Of a DNA stretch of 64,000 nt, positions 29,886 to 38,534 are shown piece after piece. The DNA is from Corynebacterium sp. ACRPO (GTDB lineage: Bacteria; Actinomycetota; Actinomycetes; Mycobacteriales; Mycobacteriaceae). Under the pieces are notes generated by a model. It worked only from the letters and a program-made list of their open reading frames with translations, did no database searches and was not told the DNA's origin. Every line of letters begins with the position of its first letter. Position 1 is the stretch's first letter. A program made the translations under genes and the position numbers. The stretch spans positions 33,008 to 97,007 of the forward strand of contig NZ_JAKRNE010000009.1 in NCBI RefSeq assembly GCF_022347205.1. Direction: 5' to 3'.

Positions 29886-31004
29886 GTGGCCAAAAAACGT
29901 GCGCAGGCAATGAAGTCACGCTTTAGAAGTCGCTTCTTGCCGCAGGTCGAGCTGTCCTCGCAGCCGGACCACGCGCTCATTGATGTCATTACGGTGCCGA
30001 GGGATGAAAACTCCAGCCCGTGGCGTCAGTTGGGCAAGCGTGTGCTGTGGGCTTTGGGCATCGTTGTCTTCGTGACCGTCGTGGTCTATTTAGACGGCGG
30101 TGGGTATAGCGAGGACATGTCGTTATTGGACTCCGCCTACTATGCGGCGGTGTCGCTGACTACCGTGGGCTACGGCGATATCGTGCCCGTGTCCCCGCAG
30201 GCCAGGTTTATTAACTTAACGCTTATTACCCCCGCCCGCCTGATCTTCCTTGTTTTATTGGTTGGCGCGACCTTGTCCGTGCTGACGGATAAGGCCCGCC
30301 GTACTTTCCAAATCCAGAACTGGAGAAAGCAATTGCGTAACCACACCGTCGTTATCGGATATGGCACCAAGGGCGCCGGAGCCGTGGCCGCGCTGCTGGC
30401 CGATGATGTTCCGTCCTCCCAGATCGTGGTCATCGATACCAACCGTGCGTCCCTCGCCCACGCCGAGCACCACGGGCTGGTCACCATCTTTGGGTCCGGC
30501 ACCAAGCAGGATGTGCTGAAGATCGCTGGGGTAGAGCATGCCAGCTCCATCGTCGTTACCCCATCCACGGACGATACCGCGGTGCTGTGTTGCCTTTCCG
30601 TGCGAGAGCTTGCGCCCAAGGCCAAGATCGTGGCGTCGGTGCGCGAGTCCGAAAACCGTCACCTGTTGCTCCAATCCGGTGCAGATTCCGTGGTCACCTC
30701 CGCTGAGACGGCCGGCCGACTGCTAGGCCTGGCCACCGTCACCCCGACGGTGGTGGAGATGATGGAAGACCTGCTCTCACCCAACGAGGGTTTCTCCGTA
30801 GCCGAGCGCGCCGTGCGCGAATTCGAGGTGGGCTCCAACCCACGCCACCTGGCAGATATCGTGCTGGCTGTCCTACGCAATAACGAGCTGCACCGCGTGG
30901 ATACTGCGGATGCCTCCGCGCTGAAGCCGGGCGACCGCCTGCTCTACATCAAGCATGAGATGGAGCAACCCATCGAGGTCATGGACGATGATGACGAGGA
31001 TTAA
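29886..31004 (+). CDS. Potassium channel family protein with RCK (TrkA-N, TrkA-C) domain
   Basis: 372 residues from the GTG at 29886 (AGAAGG nine bases upstream); a TTG at 29847 would add 13 poorly conserved residues. Membrane part: two helices around a pore loop with the selectivity filter TTVGYGD. The cytoplasmic RCK domain has a Rossmann motif VVIGYGTKGAG for NAD or another nucleotide, followed by a TrkA-C-like C-terminus. It should gate K+ flux. It ends in an acidic tail (DDDDED). It is the last part of the Rv3200c-like position downstream of adnB. Confidence 0.9.
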   Translation: MAKKRAQAMKSRFRSRFLPQVELSSQPDHALIDVITVPRDENSSPWRQLGKRVLWALGIVVFVTVVVYLDGGGYSEDMSLLDSAYYAAVSLTTVGYGDIVPVSPQARFINLTLITPARLIFLVLLVGATLSVLTDKARRTFQIQNWRKQLRNHTVVIGYGTKGAGAVAALLADDVPSSQIVVIDTNRASLAHAEHHGLVTIFGSGTKQDVLKIAGVEHASSIVVTPSTDDTAVLCCLSVRELAPKAKIVASVRESENRHLLLQSGADSVVTSAETAGRLLGLATVTPTVVEMMEDLLSPNEGFSVAERAVREFEVGSNPRHLADIVLAVLRNNELHRVDTADASALKPGDRLLYIKHEMEQPIEVMDDDDED

Positions 31005-31736
31005 ATGTTCCTCCCAGTAACCCATAACGGCCAAGTACCGGTTACAGCAGCGGGGGAGCCGGTGCTGGTGGAGAAGGTTCCCGGGGGCGTCGGCAAGCAC
31101 GCAGTAGTGGACCTAGGTGCCCTGCAGGCGTGCGCGTATCCGGAAGACGGTGCCAGCGAGCTGGGCCGGCTAGAAAGCGCGACGTTCTTTGCGGACCGGC
31201 CGGTGATTTTGCAAGCTATTGCACTGATCCGCAATCGGCGCGAGCAGTGCTTTGATCCGCGCACCGGCCGCAAGCTGGACTACCCAGCACCGGGAATCGT
31301 GGGGCGCGATCCTGTGGACGAGCGCCGAATGGTTTTCCCACGCCTAGATCCTGCCGTCATCGGGCTTATTCGCCTCAGCGACACCGACCGGATTTTGCTG
31401 GCGCGCAATCGCCGCCGCAATAGCTTTTTCTCCCTGATTGCCGGCTATGTTGAGCCGGGCGAGACCGCAGAGGCTGCTTTTGCGCGCGAGGCCTTAGAAG
31501 AAACCGGGCGCAGGGTGGAGGATATTCGCTATTGGGGCTCGCAGGCGTGGCCACCGAGCGGCTCCCTTATGCTGGGCTTTTGCGCGCGCACGGCTGATGT
31601 CCACCCCACCTGCCATACTGATGGGGAATTGGAAGAAATCCGGTGGGTGGAGCGCGCCGAGCTGCCTGAGCTTACGCTTCCTCGTCCGGGTTCAATTGCA
31701 CACACGATGATTATGGAGTGGTATCACGGTGACTAA
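31005..31736 (+). CDS. nudC: NudC-type NAD(+) diphosphatase / Nudix hydrolase
   Basis: 243 residues, ATG directly after the channel gene stop. The Nudix box is GYVEPGETAEAAFAREALEETG (G-x5-E-x7-RE-x2-EE-x-G). Downstream GSQAWPPSGSLMLGF is the NudC-specific SQPWPFPxS-like motif, which marks NADH pyrophosphatases and mRNA deNADding enzymes. The zinc ribbon that precedes the Nudix domain in E. coli NudC is degenerate: only one Cys (REQCFDPRTG) is left. The last 8 bases overlap uvrD2. Confidence 0.88.
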   Translation: MFLPVTHNGQVPVTAAGEPVLVEKVPGGVGKHAVVDLGALQACAYPEDGASELGRLESATFFADRPVILQAIALIRNRREQCFDPRTGRKLDYPAPGIVGRDPVDERRMVFPRLDPAVIGLIRLSDTDRILLARNRRRNSFFSLIAGYVEPGETAEAAFAREALEETGRRVEDIRYWGSQAWPPSGSLMLGFCARTADVHPTCHTDGELEEIRWVERAELPELTLPRPGSIAHTMIMEWYHGD

Positions 31737-33786
31737 GCCGGATTTGTCCCTGCTGGATGAAGATCAGCTGCGTGCGGCCACGGCGCCGCGCGGGCCCGTG
31801 TGCATCTTGGCCGGCGCGGGTACGGGCAAGACCCGCACTATTACCTATCGCATTGCCAACTTGGTCGACCAAGGCTTTGTGAGCCCGCAGCGCGTGCTTG
31901 CGGTGACCTTCACGGCACGAGCGGCCGGAGAAATGCGCGATCGCCTGCGCACCATGGGCGTGGCCGGCGTGCAGGCGCAGACTTTCCACGCGGCCGCGCG
32001 CCGCCAGTTGAAGTATTTCTGGCCGCAGGTAGCAGGAGACCTTCCGTGGCAGCTGCTGGATAATAAATTCCCACTGGTTGCCCGCGCGGTGCGCTCGGTG
32101 GGGCTGGATAATTCCAAGGACATGATTCGAGACGTCCTGGCGGAGATCGAGTGGGCTAAGTCCGCGCTGGTCAGCGCCGAGGATTATGAGTCCGTGATCG
32201 AGAATACGGACCGCAGTGCGCCGGCCGATCCGGCCAAGGTGGCAGAGGCCTTCCGCCGCTACGAGCAGTCCAAGGCCACGCCGGACATGATGCATCTGGA
32301 TTTCGATGACCTGCTCATGCACATCGCGGGTGCCATCGAGAATGTGCCGGCGATTGCGGAGACCTTCCGCGAGCAGTACCGCACCTTTGTCGTCGATGAG
32401 TACCAGGATGTTACCCCGCTGCAGCAGCGGGTGCTCAACGCGTGGTTGGGAGAGCGCGATGACCTCACCGTGGTGGGCGATGCTAACCAGACCATCTATT
32501 CCTTCAACGGCGCCTCCCCGGACTACCTGCTCAATTTCTCCCGCACCTACCCGGATGGCACCGTGGTCAAGCTGCAGCGAGACTATCGCTCCACGCCGCA
32601 GGTAACTGACCTGGCCAACCGGGTCATTGGCAAGGCCACCGGCCGCGCGGCGGGCACGCGCTTGGAGCTGCAAGGCATGCGCGAGCCCGGCCCCGAGCCC
32701 ACCTTCAAGGCCTATGAGTCCGAAGAGATTGAGGCCCAGGAGGTGGCGGGCCAAGTCCTTACCCTGCTGGACCAGGGCGTGCCGGCCTCCGAGATTGCCA
32801 TCCTTTACCGCATCAATGCCCAGTCGGAGCAGTTTGAGCAGGCGCTTGCTGACGCCGGAGTGGTCTACCAAGTCCGCGGCGGCGAAGGCTTTTTCCGCCG
32901 CCCGGAGATCCTGGAGGCTATTCGCGTGCTCATCGCCGCGACCCGCCGCGAGGACCTGCCGGATGACCCAGTGGCGATTGCCCGGGCTGCGTTTGTCGAG
33001 TTGGGATTGAGTTCCACCGAGCCGCAGGGCGCCCAGGCCCGCGAGCGCTGGCAGTCCCTCAACGCACTGGTTGGGCTCATTGAAAAGATTGTGGAATCCA
33101 CTCCTGGCATCGATCTCAACGGGGTGCTGGGGGAGTTGCGCCGGCGCTCCACCGATAAGCAGGCCCCAGCTATGGAAGGCGTGACGCTGGCTACCGTCCA
33201 CGCCGCCAAAGGCTTGGAATGGGACGCGGTATTTCTCGTGGGGCTAACGGAAAAGCTCATGCCCATCAACCACGCCATCAAGGCTGGCGACGAACAGATA
33301 GAAGAGGAGCGCCGCCTGTTTTACGTCGGCATTACCCGCGCCCGTGAGCACCTCGCGCTGTCGTGGGCGCTGGCGAAGACTACCGGCTCGCGTGCCTCGC
33401 GCGAGCGTACCCGCTTCCTCGATGGCATCGTTCCGGCGGCCGAGGATGTTTCCGGCGGTGGGGCTCGCTCGCGCCGCCCGAAGCGGTGCCGCGTGTGCTC
33501 CGGTCCGCTGGGAACACCGGCGGAAAAGGTCATCGGCCGCCATGAAGATTGTGAAAGCGGCGGCGATGAAGAGGTCTTTGCCGCTTTGCGCTCGTGGCGC
33601 TCCCAGGTTGCGCGTGAGGAAAAGGTGCCGGCTTATGTCATCTTTTCTGATGCCACCCTGCAGGCGATTTCGGAGGAATTGCCCTCCGATGAGGCAGAGA
33701 TGCTCTCCATCTCCGGCGTAGGCCCGAGCAAACTGGAGCGCTACGGTGCCCAGGTGCTAGAGGTTATTCGTTCGGTTCGTAGCTAG
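31729..33786 (+). CDS. uvrD2: UvrD2-type ATP-dependent DNA helicase with HRDC domain
   Basis: 685 residues, GTG start inside the end of nudC. Motifs: Walker A GAGTGKTRTI, Ia TFTARAAGEM, II VVDEYQDV, III GDANQTIYSFNGA, V TVHAAKGLEWDAV, VI FYVGITRAREHL. After the motor comes a cysteine cluster (CRVCSGP...GRHEDC) and a C-terminal HRDC domain (TLQAISEELP...GVGPSKLERYG). That architecture is mycobacterial UvrD2, in which the tetracysteine is needed for duplex unwinding. The role is nucleotide-excision and related DNA repair. Third UvrD-like motor in 8 kb. Confidence 0.93.
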   Translation: MTKPDLSLLDEDQLRAATAPRGPVCILAGAGTGKTRTITYRIANLVDQGFVSPQRVLAVTFTARAAGEMRDRLRTMGVAGVQAQTFHAAARRQLKYFWPQVAGDLPWQLLDNKFPLVARAVRSVGLDNSKDMIRDVLAEIEWAKSALVSAEDYESVIENTDRSAPADPAKVAEAFRRYEQSKATPDMMHLDFDDLLMHIAGAIENVPAIAETFREQYRTFVVDEYQDVTPLQQRVLNAWLGERDDLTVVGDANQTIYSFNGASPDYLLNFSRTYPDGTVVKLQRDYRSTPQVTDLANRVIGKATGRAAGTRLELQGMREPGPEPTFKAYESEEIEAQEVAGQVLTLLDQGVPASEIAILYRINAQSEQFEQALADAGVVYQVRGGEGFFRRPEILEAIRVLIAATRREDLPDDPVAIARAAFVELGLSSTEPQGAQARERWQSLNALVGLIEKIVESTPGIDLNGVLGELRRRSTDKQAPAMEGVTLATVHAAKGLEWDAVFLVGLTEKLMPINHAIKAGDEQIEEERRLFYVGITRAREHLALSWALAKTTGSRASRERTRFLDGIVPAAEDVSGGGARSRRPKRCRVCSGPLGTPAEKVIGRHEDCESGGDEEVFAALRSWRSQVAREEKVPAYVIFSDATLQAISEELPSDEAEMLSISGVGPSKLERYGAQVLEVIRSVRS

Positions 33787-34651
33787 CCAGGTTGGTCTTG
33801 CCGCCGAAGCATACGGGGCAGCGTGGATGCGCTATGACGGTGCGCTGTTGGTGGTGTCCGTAGACATCGATCTCCCATTGCTGCCCGGGGCGCGGCTTAG
33901 CGGTTGGCGCGCCCGGCGGCAGCGAGCGCCCCATCAGCCGCCGGATGATCACCTGCGTATGCGCCGCAACCGCATCGAGCACCACGGCTTCTGGCGTGCG
34001 GCGCACGCGGGTGAGCTGGGTGCTGATGATATTCCAAAGCGGGTCCATATCAACGCGGGCCAAGTGCGCACACAAGGGGCAGGGGCCTTGGCCGCGGATA
34101 CGAACCGGTCCGATGACGCCACGATTGTCCAGCAAAGATACCGGAACCCACGTGGTTGCTGTGCCCGCCAGTGCATTCGCGCAATCCAGCGGGCAGTGCA
34201 GCTGGTCCACGGCGAGGACCGGATACATGCCGTCGAGGTCGTGGATATAGGAAAAGGCATTGTCCTCCTCCAGCGGTATGCGCACTTGGAAGCCGTCCTC
34301 CTCTAGGCGCGCGCGAAGGCTGTGCGCCAGGGTGGATTCTCCCATGAGGACAATGGTGTCTGTCTTTTCGGCGGCCTCCCTGTGCGGCCAGAGGATGCCA
34401 TAGTCCAGTGCGTCTTCAATCAGGCTCTGCGCCGCCGCCTCTTCTAATCCTGCTGACCGCAGCCGGTCAGACAGTTCTTCTGGGGAAATTGGCTCGCGAG
34501 CGGTGTTGAAAGCCGTCGCGACGGCGAGCGCGCTTCCTGTTTCCGCAACCCCAACGCGGGTGGCATCCATGCCAAATTGGATCACCGTTTCCTCGCGGCA
34601 AAACACTGCGCTGCCGGGTGCTAAGACCACCTGGGTGGCAGAAATCCCCAC
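33764..34651 (-). CDS. Orphan E1-like / bacteriocin cyclodehydratase-type protein
   Basis: 295 residues from a GTG at 34651 with AAGGGG eight bases upstream (a GTG at 34708 would add 19 residues). An N-terminal winged-helix-like part is followed by a Rossmann-type segment (TIVLMGESTLAHSL) and two cysteine motifs: CPLCAHLARVDMDPLWNIIS and HPRCPVCF. The spacing C-x2-C...D-P-W...C-x2-C is the zinc site of TOMM/RiPP E1-like cyclodehydratase partners (TIGR03882 type). No YcaO, precursor peptide or dehydrogenase gene is nearby. Actinobacteria keep such a gene beside uvrD2 (Rv3196-like). It converges on uvrD2, overlapping its 3' end by 23 bases. Confidence 0.75.
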   Translation of the reverse strand: MGISATQVVLAPGSAVFCREETVIQFGMDATRVGVAETGSALAVATAFNTAREPISPEELSDRLRSAGLEEAAAQSLIEDALDYGILWPHREAAEKTDTIVLMGESTLAHSLRARLEEDGFQVRIPLEEDNAFSYIHDLDGMYPVLAVDQLHCPLDCANALAGTATTWVPVSLLDNRGVIGPVRIRGQGPCPLCAHLARVDMDPLWNIISTQLTRVRRTPEAVVLDAVAAHTQVIIRRLMGRSLPPGAPTAKPRPGQQWEIDVYGHHQQRTVIAHPRCPVCFGGKTNLASYEPNE

Positions 34652-34713
34652 GCCTTTAACCCCTTCCCCCGAAGTATGTGGTCTCCATTGCACCACAGGT
34701 ACAATCACCTGTC

Positions 34714-35235
34714 ATGTCGAGCACGCAGCCAACCGCACCGCAGCCCCCAGAGGTCAAAGTCATTCGCTCTGCCAAGCGGAAGAAAACCGTGCAGGCGCGC
34801 ATGGTATCCGGGGTGCTCGAGGTACGCATTCCCGCGTGGATGTCCGCGCGCGATGAGCGCGAAGCAGTCGCGGACATGTTGGCGCGGGTGGAAAAGAAGC
34901 AGGGCAGCGGGCGCCGCACGGACGCCCAGCTCGAGGAACGTGCGCGGCGGCTCAACGCGGCGTATTTAGATGGTCGTGCGACCATCGGCTCTATTCGGTG
35001 GGTGAGTAATCAAAATACGCGGTGGGGTAGCTGTACTACCTCCACCGCGGATATTCGGCTGAGCGACCGGCTGCAACACGTGCCGGACTATGTGCTGGAT
35101 TCAGTAATCATTCACGAGCTCACCCACACCTTCATTCCGCGCCATGGGCGGGATTTTTGGCAGTGGGCGGACAGGGCGCCCCACGCCGAGCGGGCGAAGG
35201 GCTATCTTGAGGCCTATCAGCGCTGGGGCTGTTAG
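34714..35235 (+). CDS. YgjP/SprT-type zinc metallopeptidase (M48-like)
   Basis: 173 residues from the ATG at 34714; a GTG at 34678 is possible. The central motif VIIHELTHTFIPRHGRDFW provides HExxH plus the third His seven residues on, as in YgjP-like metallopeptidases. The preceding RWGSCTTSTADIRL is a family hallmark. The N-terminal half is basic. It diverges from the E1-like gene 62 bases away, a linkage found in other actinobacteria. The substrate is unknown; eukaryotic relatives (Wss1/SPRTN group) cleave DNA-protein crosslinks, but that is a distant comparison. Confidence 0.88.
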   Translation: MSSTQPTAPQPPEVKVIRSAKRKKTVQARMVSGVLEVRIPAWMSARDEREAVADMLARVEKKQGSGRRTDAQLEERARRLNAAYLDGRATIGSIRWVSNQNTRWGSCTTSTADIRLSDRLQHVPDYVLDSVIIHELTHTFIPRHGRDFWQWADRAPHAERAKGYLEAYQRWGC

Positions 35236-36653
35236 TTCTCCTCGTCCTCGTTGCCCTTGTCCTTCTTCTCGTCCTTGCCTTCCGGCTCCTCGGACTCCTT
35301 GGACTCGTCATCCTGCGCAGCAGAGGAATCCTCGCCGTTCTTCAGCATCTCCTCCAGCTTGGCAAACTCTTCTTCAAAGCCCTCATCTGGGCCTTCGTCC
35401 AGCAGGGAATCGATAAAGGCGGCCGGGTTATCGAGGTGCTCTGCAGTGGGCAGGAAGTCTGGGTGATCCCAGGCCTTATCGCGCTTTTCCGCACCCACGG
35501 CGACGGTGGCGCGGCGCCATAGCTCAGCGGCCTCAGAGACCTTCGGGGCATTAAGCTCTATGCCGACCACCTTGCTGAAGGCGTTCTCGGCGGAACCGCC
35601 GGTGCTGCGGCGGTGTGCCCATGCCTGGGTCAGCTTCGAGGTCGACGGGATGCGCTCGCCCAGTGCCTCAGTAACGACGTGCTCGGCCCAGCCTTCCACC
35701 AGCGCCAACAGGGTCTCGAGGCGGGATGCGGCCGCAGTGTTCTTGGAGGTAATGCGCGGGGAGAGGTCCATGCCCTGCAATTTGCTCATCGCGTCCTGGA
35801 TTGCCTGTGGATCGCCGGACTCGAGGTTGAGCTCGCGGGTGACTTCCTCCAGGTGGGAGGTATCAATAACCAGGCCGATGGCATATTCCTCCACGGAGGA
35901 GACGATGCGCTCTACCAGCCAGGGCACGTGCTTGAACAGGCGCTGGCGGGCAGCCTCGCGGGCGGCAATATAAACCAGCACTTCCTGGCCAGGAACATTA
36001 AGCTCGCGGGCGACCTTCTGGATGGTCTGTGGCAATAGTGCCACAGTATTGGCTGGGGCGATGGGCAGGCCGAAATCGGAGCCGGTCAGCGCCTGGGAGG
36101 CCAAATCGCCCAAGGCGTGGCCAAGCTGCATGCCAAAGTTCATGCCAGACATCTGGTTCATCATCTTGGTCATGGGGCCCATCATCTCGCGGGCCTCTTC
36201 CGGCATGGAGTCCAGCTGAGCATCATTCATGTGCTCTGCCACCGGGGTGACCATGCGCTGCCACGCCGGCATGGTCTCTTCCAACCACTGCTTGGAATCC
36301 CAAGCCTTGGCCGTGCCGGAGGCGGTGGGCAAATAGGTGGCGTCATCAAGCCAGAGCTCCGCCAAGCGGACGGATTCCTCCACTGCCTTGGTATCGTCCG
36401 CGCTTACCGCCTTGGACTGCGAGATCTGCTGCAGGGCGATGCGCTTAGCCATGTCGTAATTGACTGGGCCGGAGTTTTCCGGCGAGTTCATGGAAGAGCC
36501 CATGCCGGACAGCATCTGACCGAACTGGTTCAGCATGTCACCCAGGCCGCCACCATTAGCGCCGCCGAATGCGCCGAACGGGTTCTGGTCACGACGTCCG
36601 TCATTATCGTCGTCATCGTTATTGGGGAAAGAAAAACCGAATCCGTTGCTCAT
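35232..36653 (-). CDS. Zinc-dependent metalloprotease-family (DUF2342) protein
   Basis: 473 residues. A Gly/Asn/Asp-rich N-terminus is followed by a helical core matching the zincin-like DUF2342 family (Rv3195): VLVYIAAREAARQRLFKHVPWLVERI and LVEGWAEHVVTEALG, where the conserved His/Glu positions of the proposed metal site sit. There is no textbook HExxH. The C-terminus is a long acidic low-complexity tail (Glu/Asp/Lys). The genome neighbourhood matches M. tuberculosis. Convergent with the YgjP gene, with a 4-base overlap. Confidence 0.85.
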   Translation of the reverse strand: MSNGFGFSFPNNDDDDNDGRRDQNPFGAFGGANGGGLGDMLNQFGQMLSGMGSSMNSPENSGPVNYDMAKRIALQQISQSKAVSADDTKAVEESVRLAELWLDDATYLPTASGTAKAWDSKQWLEETMPAWQRMVTPVAEHMNDAQLDSMPEEAREMMGPMTKMMNQMSGMNFGMQLGHALGDLASQALTGSDFGLPIAPANTVALLPQTIQKVARELNVPGQEVLVYIAAREAARQRLFKHVPWLVERIVSSVEEYAIGLVIDTSHLEEVTRELNLESGDPQAIQDAMSKLQGMDLSPRITSKNTAAASRLETLLALVEGWAEHVVTEALGERIPSTSKLTQAWAHRRSTGGSAENAFSKVVGIELNAPKVSEAAELWRRATVAVGAEKRDKAWDHPDFLPTAEHLDNPAAFIDSLLDEGPDEGFEEEFAKLEEMLKNGEDSSAAQDDESKESEEPEGKDEKKDKGNEDEEN

Positions 36654-36746
36654 GCGTCCTAATCTACCGGCACCGTCCGGCTACTTTCCATGATCCCCGC
36701 TACGCTGACAGCGAACACTACGGCAAAGGTTGTAGGGTATTGATCC

Positions 36747-37811
36747 GTGAATTCTCCTGCTAGCCGTCGCGTCCGCACCATTGCTTGGGGTGCCATCCCC
36801 GTCGTCCTCACCGGTGCGTTGGTATCGCTTGACCATATCCCTGGCACTGATGTGTCTTTGACCGTGCCTTATGCCGCTGAGGGGCCAGGTCCCACGGTGG
36901 ACACGTTGGGGGAGGTCGACGGCACTCAGGTCGTCGATGTCCAGGCGCCGAAAACCTATGACACCGACGGCCACCTCAACATGACCACGGTCTCTGTGCG
37001 CACCAATATGACCCTGGCGCAGGCGCTAGGCCGCTGGATGATGACCGATGACACCATCGTGCCCATCGATACCGTCATTCCGCAGAACATGAGCGATAAA
37101 GAGGTAGAAGAGTCCAATAAGCAGGCCTTTACCCAGTCCGAGTCTGCCGCAACCGTCGCGGCAATGGATTACCTGCACCTGCCGGTGAAGATCACCATCG
37201 CGGAAGTCATGGATGAGGGCGCGGCGCAGGGCGCGCTGAAAAAGGACGATGTCCTTACCGCAGTAGACGGCAAGGAGGTCTCGGAGCCAGGCGAGGTCCA
37301 AGACGTCATCAAGCAGAAAAGCCCTGGCGATAAGGCCACGCTGACAGTCAAGCGCGGCGGCAAGAAGCAAGAAGAAGAAATAGAGCTAGGGGAGAACCCC
37401 CAGCAGAAGGGGCAGGCAATGCTGGGCATCGCCATGCTCTCGGTCCCGCAAGACGATATTAAGGTCAAATACAACCTGCAGGATATTGGCGGTCCCTCCG
37501 CCGGCATGATGTTTACCCTGGCGGTCATCGATAAGCTCAACGAGGAAGACCTCACCGGCGGCAAGTTCGTGGCCGGTACGGGCACTATTCAGGAAGATGG
37601 CAAAGTAGGCCCCATTGGCGGCATCCAACATAAAATCGCCGCGGCGCATGAGGCCGGAGCGGAGCTCTTCCTCGCGCCGAAGGATAATTGCTCCGAGGCC
37701 GCCGCGAGCGACCATGGCGATATGCCCATCGCGGAAGTTTCCACCTTGGATGAAGCCGTGTCGACGATGAAGAACTTCGCGGACGGCAAGGATATTAAAA
37801 CCTGCCAGTAG
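36747..37811 (+). CDS. PDZ-Lon serine protease (YlbL/Rv3194c-type)
   Basis: 354 residues, GTG start. An N-terminal membrane anchor (about 13-30) is followed by a PDZ domain (about 130-215) and a Lon-type protease domain. The Ser-Lys dyad is visible: Ser251 in DIGGPSAGM and Lys296 in QHKIAAAHEAGA. The domain is extracytoplasmic by topology, so it may process envelope proteins. It is followed by a convergent lipoprotein gene five bases away. Confidence 0.92.
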   Translation: MNSPASRRVRTIAWGAIPVVLTGALVSLDHIPGTDVSLTVPYAAEGPGPTVDTLGEVDGTQVVDVQAPKTYDTDGHLNMTTVSVRTNMTLAQALGRWMMTDDTIVPIDTVIPQNMSDKEVEESNKQAFTQSESAATVAAMDYLHLPVKITIAEVMDEGAAQGALKKDDVLTAVDGKEVSEPGEVQDVIKQKSPGDKATLTVKRGGKKQEEEIELGENPQQKGQAMLGIAMLSVPQDDIKVKYNLQDIGGPSAGMMFTLAVIDKLNEEDLTGGKFVAGTGTIQEDGKVGPIGGIQHKIAAAHEAGAELFLAPKDNCSEAAASDHGDMPIAEVSTLDEAVSTMKNFADGKDIKTCQ

Positions 37812-37816
37812 CCAGC

Positions 37817-38488
37817 CTACTTAGCTAGGCCCAGCTCCTTGATCTTCTCTTCTGGGTCTTCTTGGTCGGAGGAGATCATCTGCTGCATGACCATGCCTTC
37901 TTTATTGTCCACTACGGTAATGACCGCGGTGGTTCCCAAGGTGGACCAGCCTACGACGCGGTCGCCGTCATCCTCAATGACCTGCGAGCTGCGCAGCTCG
38001 GTAAGCACCTGCGTGGTTTGCTTCGCCTTGGAGTGCGAGCGGAAGAACTGGAACTGGCCTACCTTCGGCCCAGAGCAGTTATAGGAATCGTCCCCGCCCG
38101 TGGAATCGCAGCGGTCGAAGTGCGCGAAGAGCTCCTTGGGCGCTACCGGAGCAAAGATGTCATAGGCTTTGGCCACCGACTTCTCCAATTTTTCGCTGCC
38201 GGGTTCCTTGCTTGCCGACGCCCCCTCAGACACCCCCGAGCTCTCCGCCGCGCTCGATTCCGCGCTGGACTCAACGGTGGAAGAGAAGCTAGAGGCGGAG
38301 CTGGTTTCCTCAGCGGTATCCGCCGCAGGGGTGGTGGACTCGGCGTCGGCAGGGGAGGTCTCCACGGGGGCGTCGGCAGGCGCGGCATCGTCCGAGGAAC
38401 AAGCGGCAGTGCTCACGCCTACACCCAGCAGTAGCGCTGCTGCGGTGGCGCGGGTGGCGGTCAGGCGAGTGAGAGTAGTGCGTCGCAC
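37817..38488 (-). CDS. Secreted lipoprotein of unknown function
   Basis: 223 residues. Signal peptide with lipobox STAAC, acceptor Cys30. A long Ser/Ala/Glu-rich low-complexity linker (about 33-95) precedes a folded C-terminal domain containing two Cys (RCDSTGGDDSYNCSG) that can pair. No family is recognised. The linker codons carry one full and two near-copies of the GCTTGCCGACGCCC oligomer. It lies between the PDZ-Lon gene and the PPA1309 gene. Confidence 0.75.
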   Translation of the reverse strand: MRRTTLTRLTATRATAAALLLGVGVSTAACSSDDAAPADAPVETSPADAESTTPAADTAEETSSASSFSSTVESSAESSAAESSGVSEGASASKEPGSEKLEKSVAKAYDIFAPVAPKELFAHFDRCDSTGGDDSYNCSGPKVGQFQFFRSHSKAKQTTQVLTELRSSQVIEDDGDRVVGWSTLGTTAVITVVDNKEGMVMQQMISSDQEDPEEKIKELGLAK

Positions 38489-38534
38489 GGTAGGAAAATG
38501 CTCCTTAGTCGCAGGCGAGAATTGTCACTTCAGT

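Noticed and set aside
31711..33201. A 496-codon open frame opposite uvrD2
   Set aside because: Shadow of the helicase reading frame; no domain, no ribosome site.
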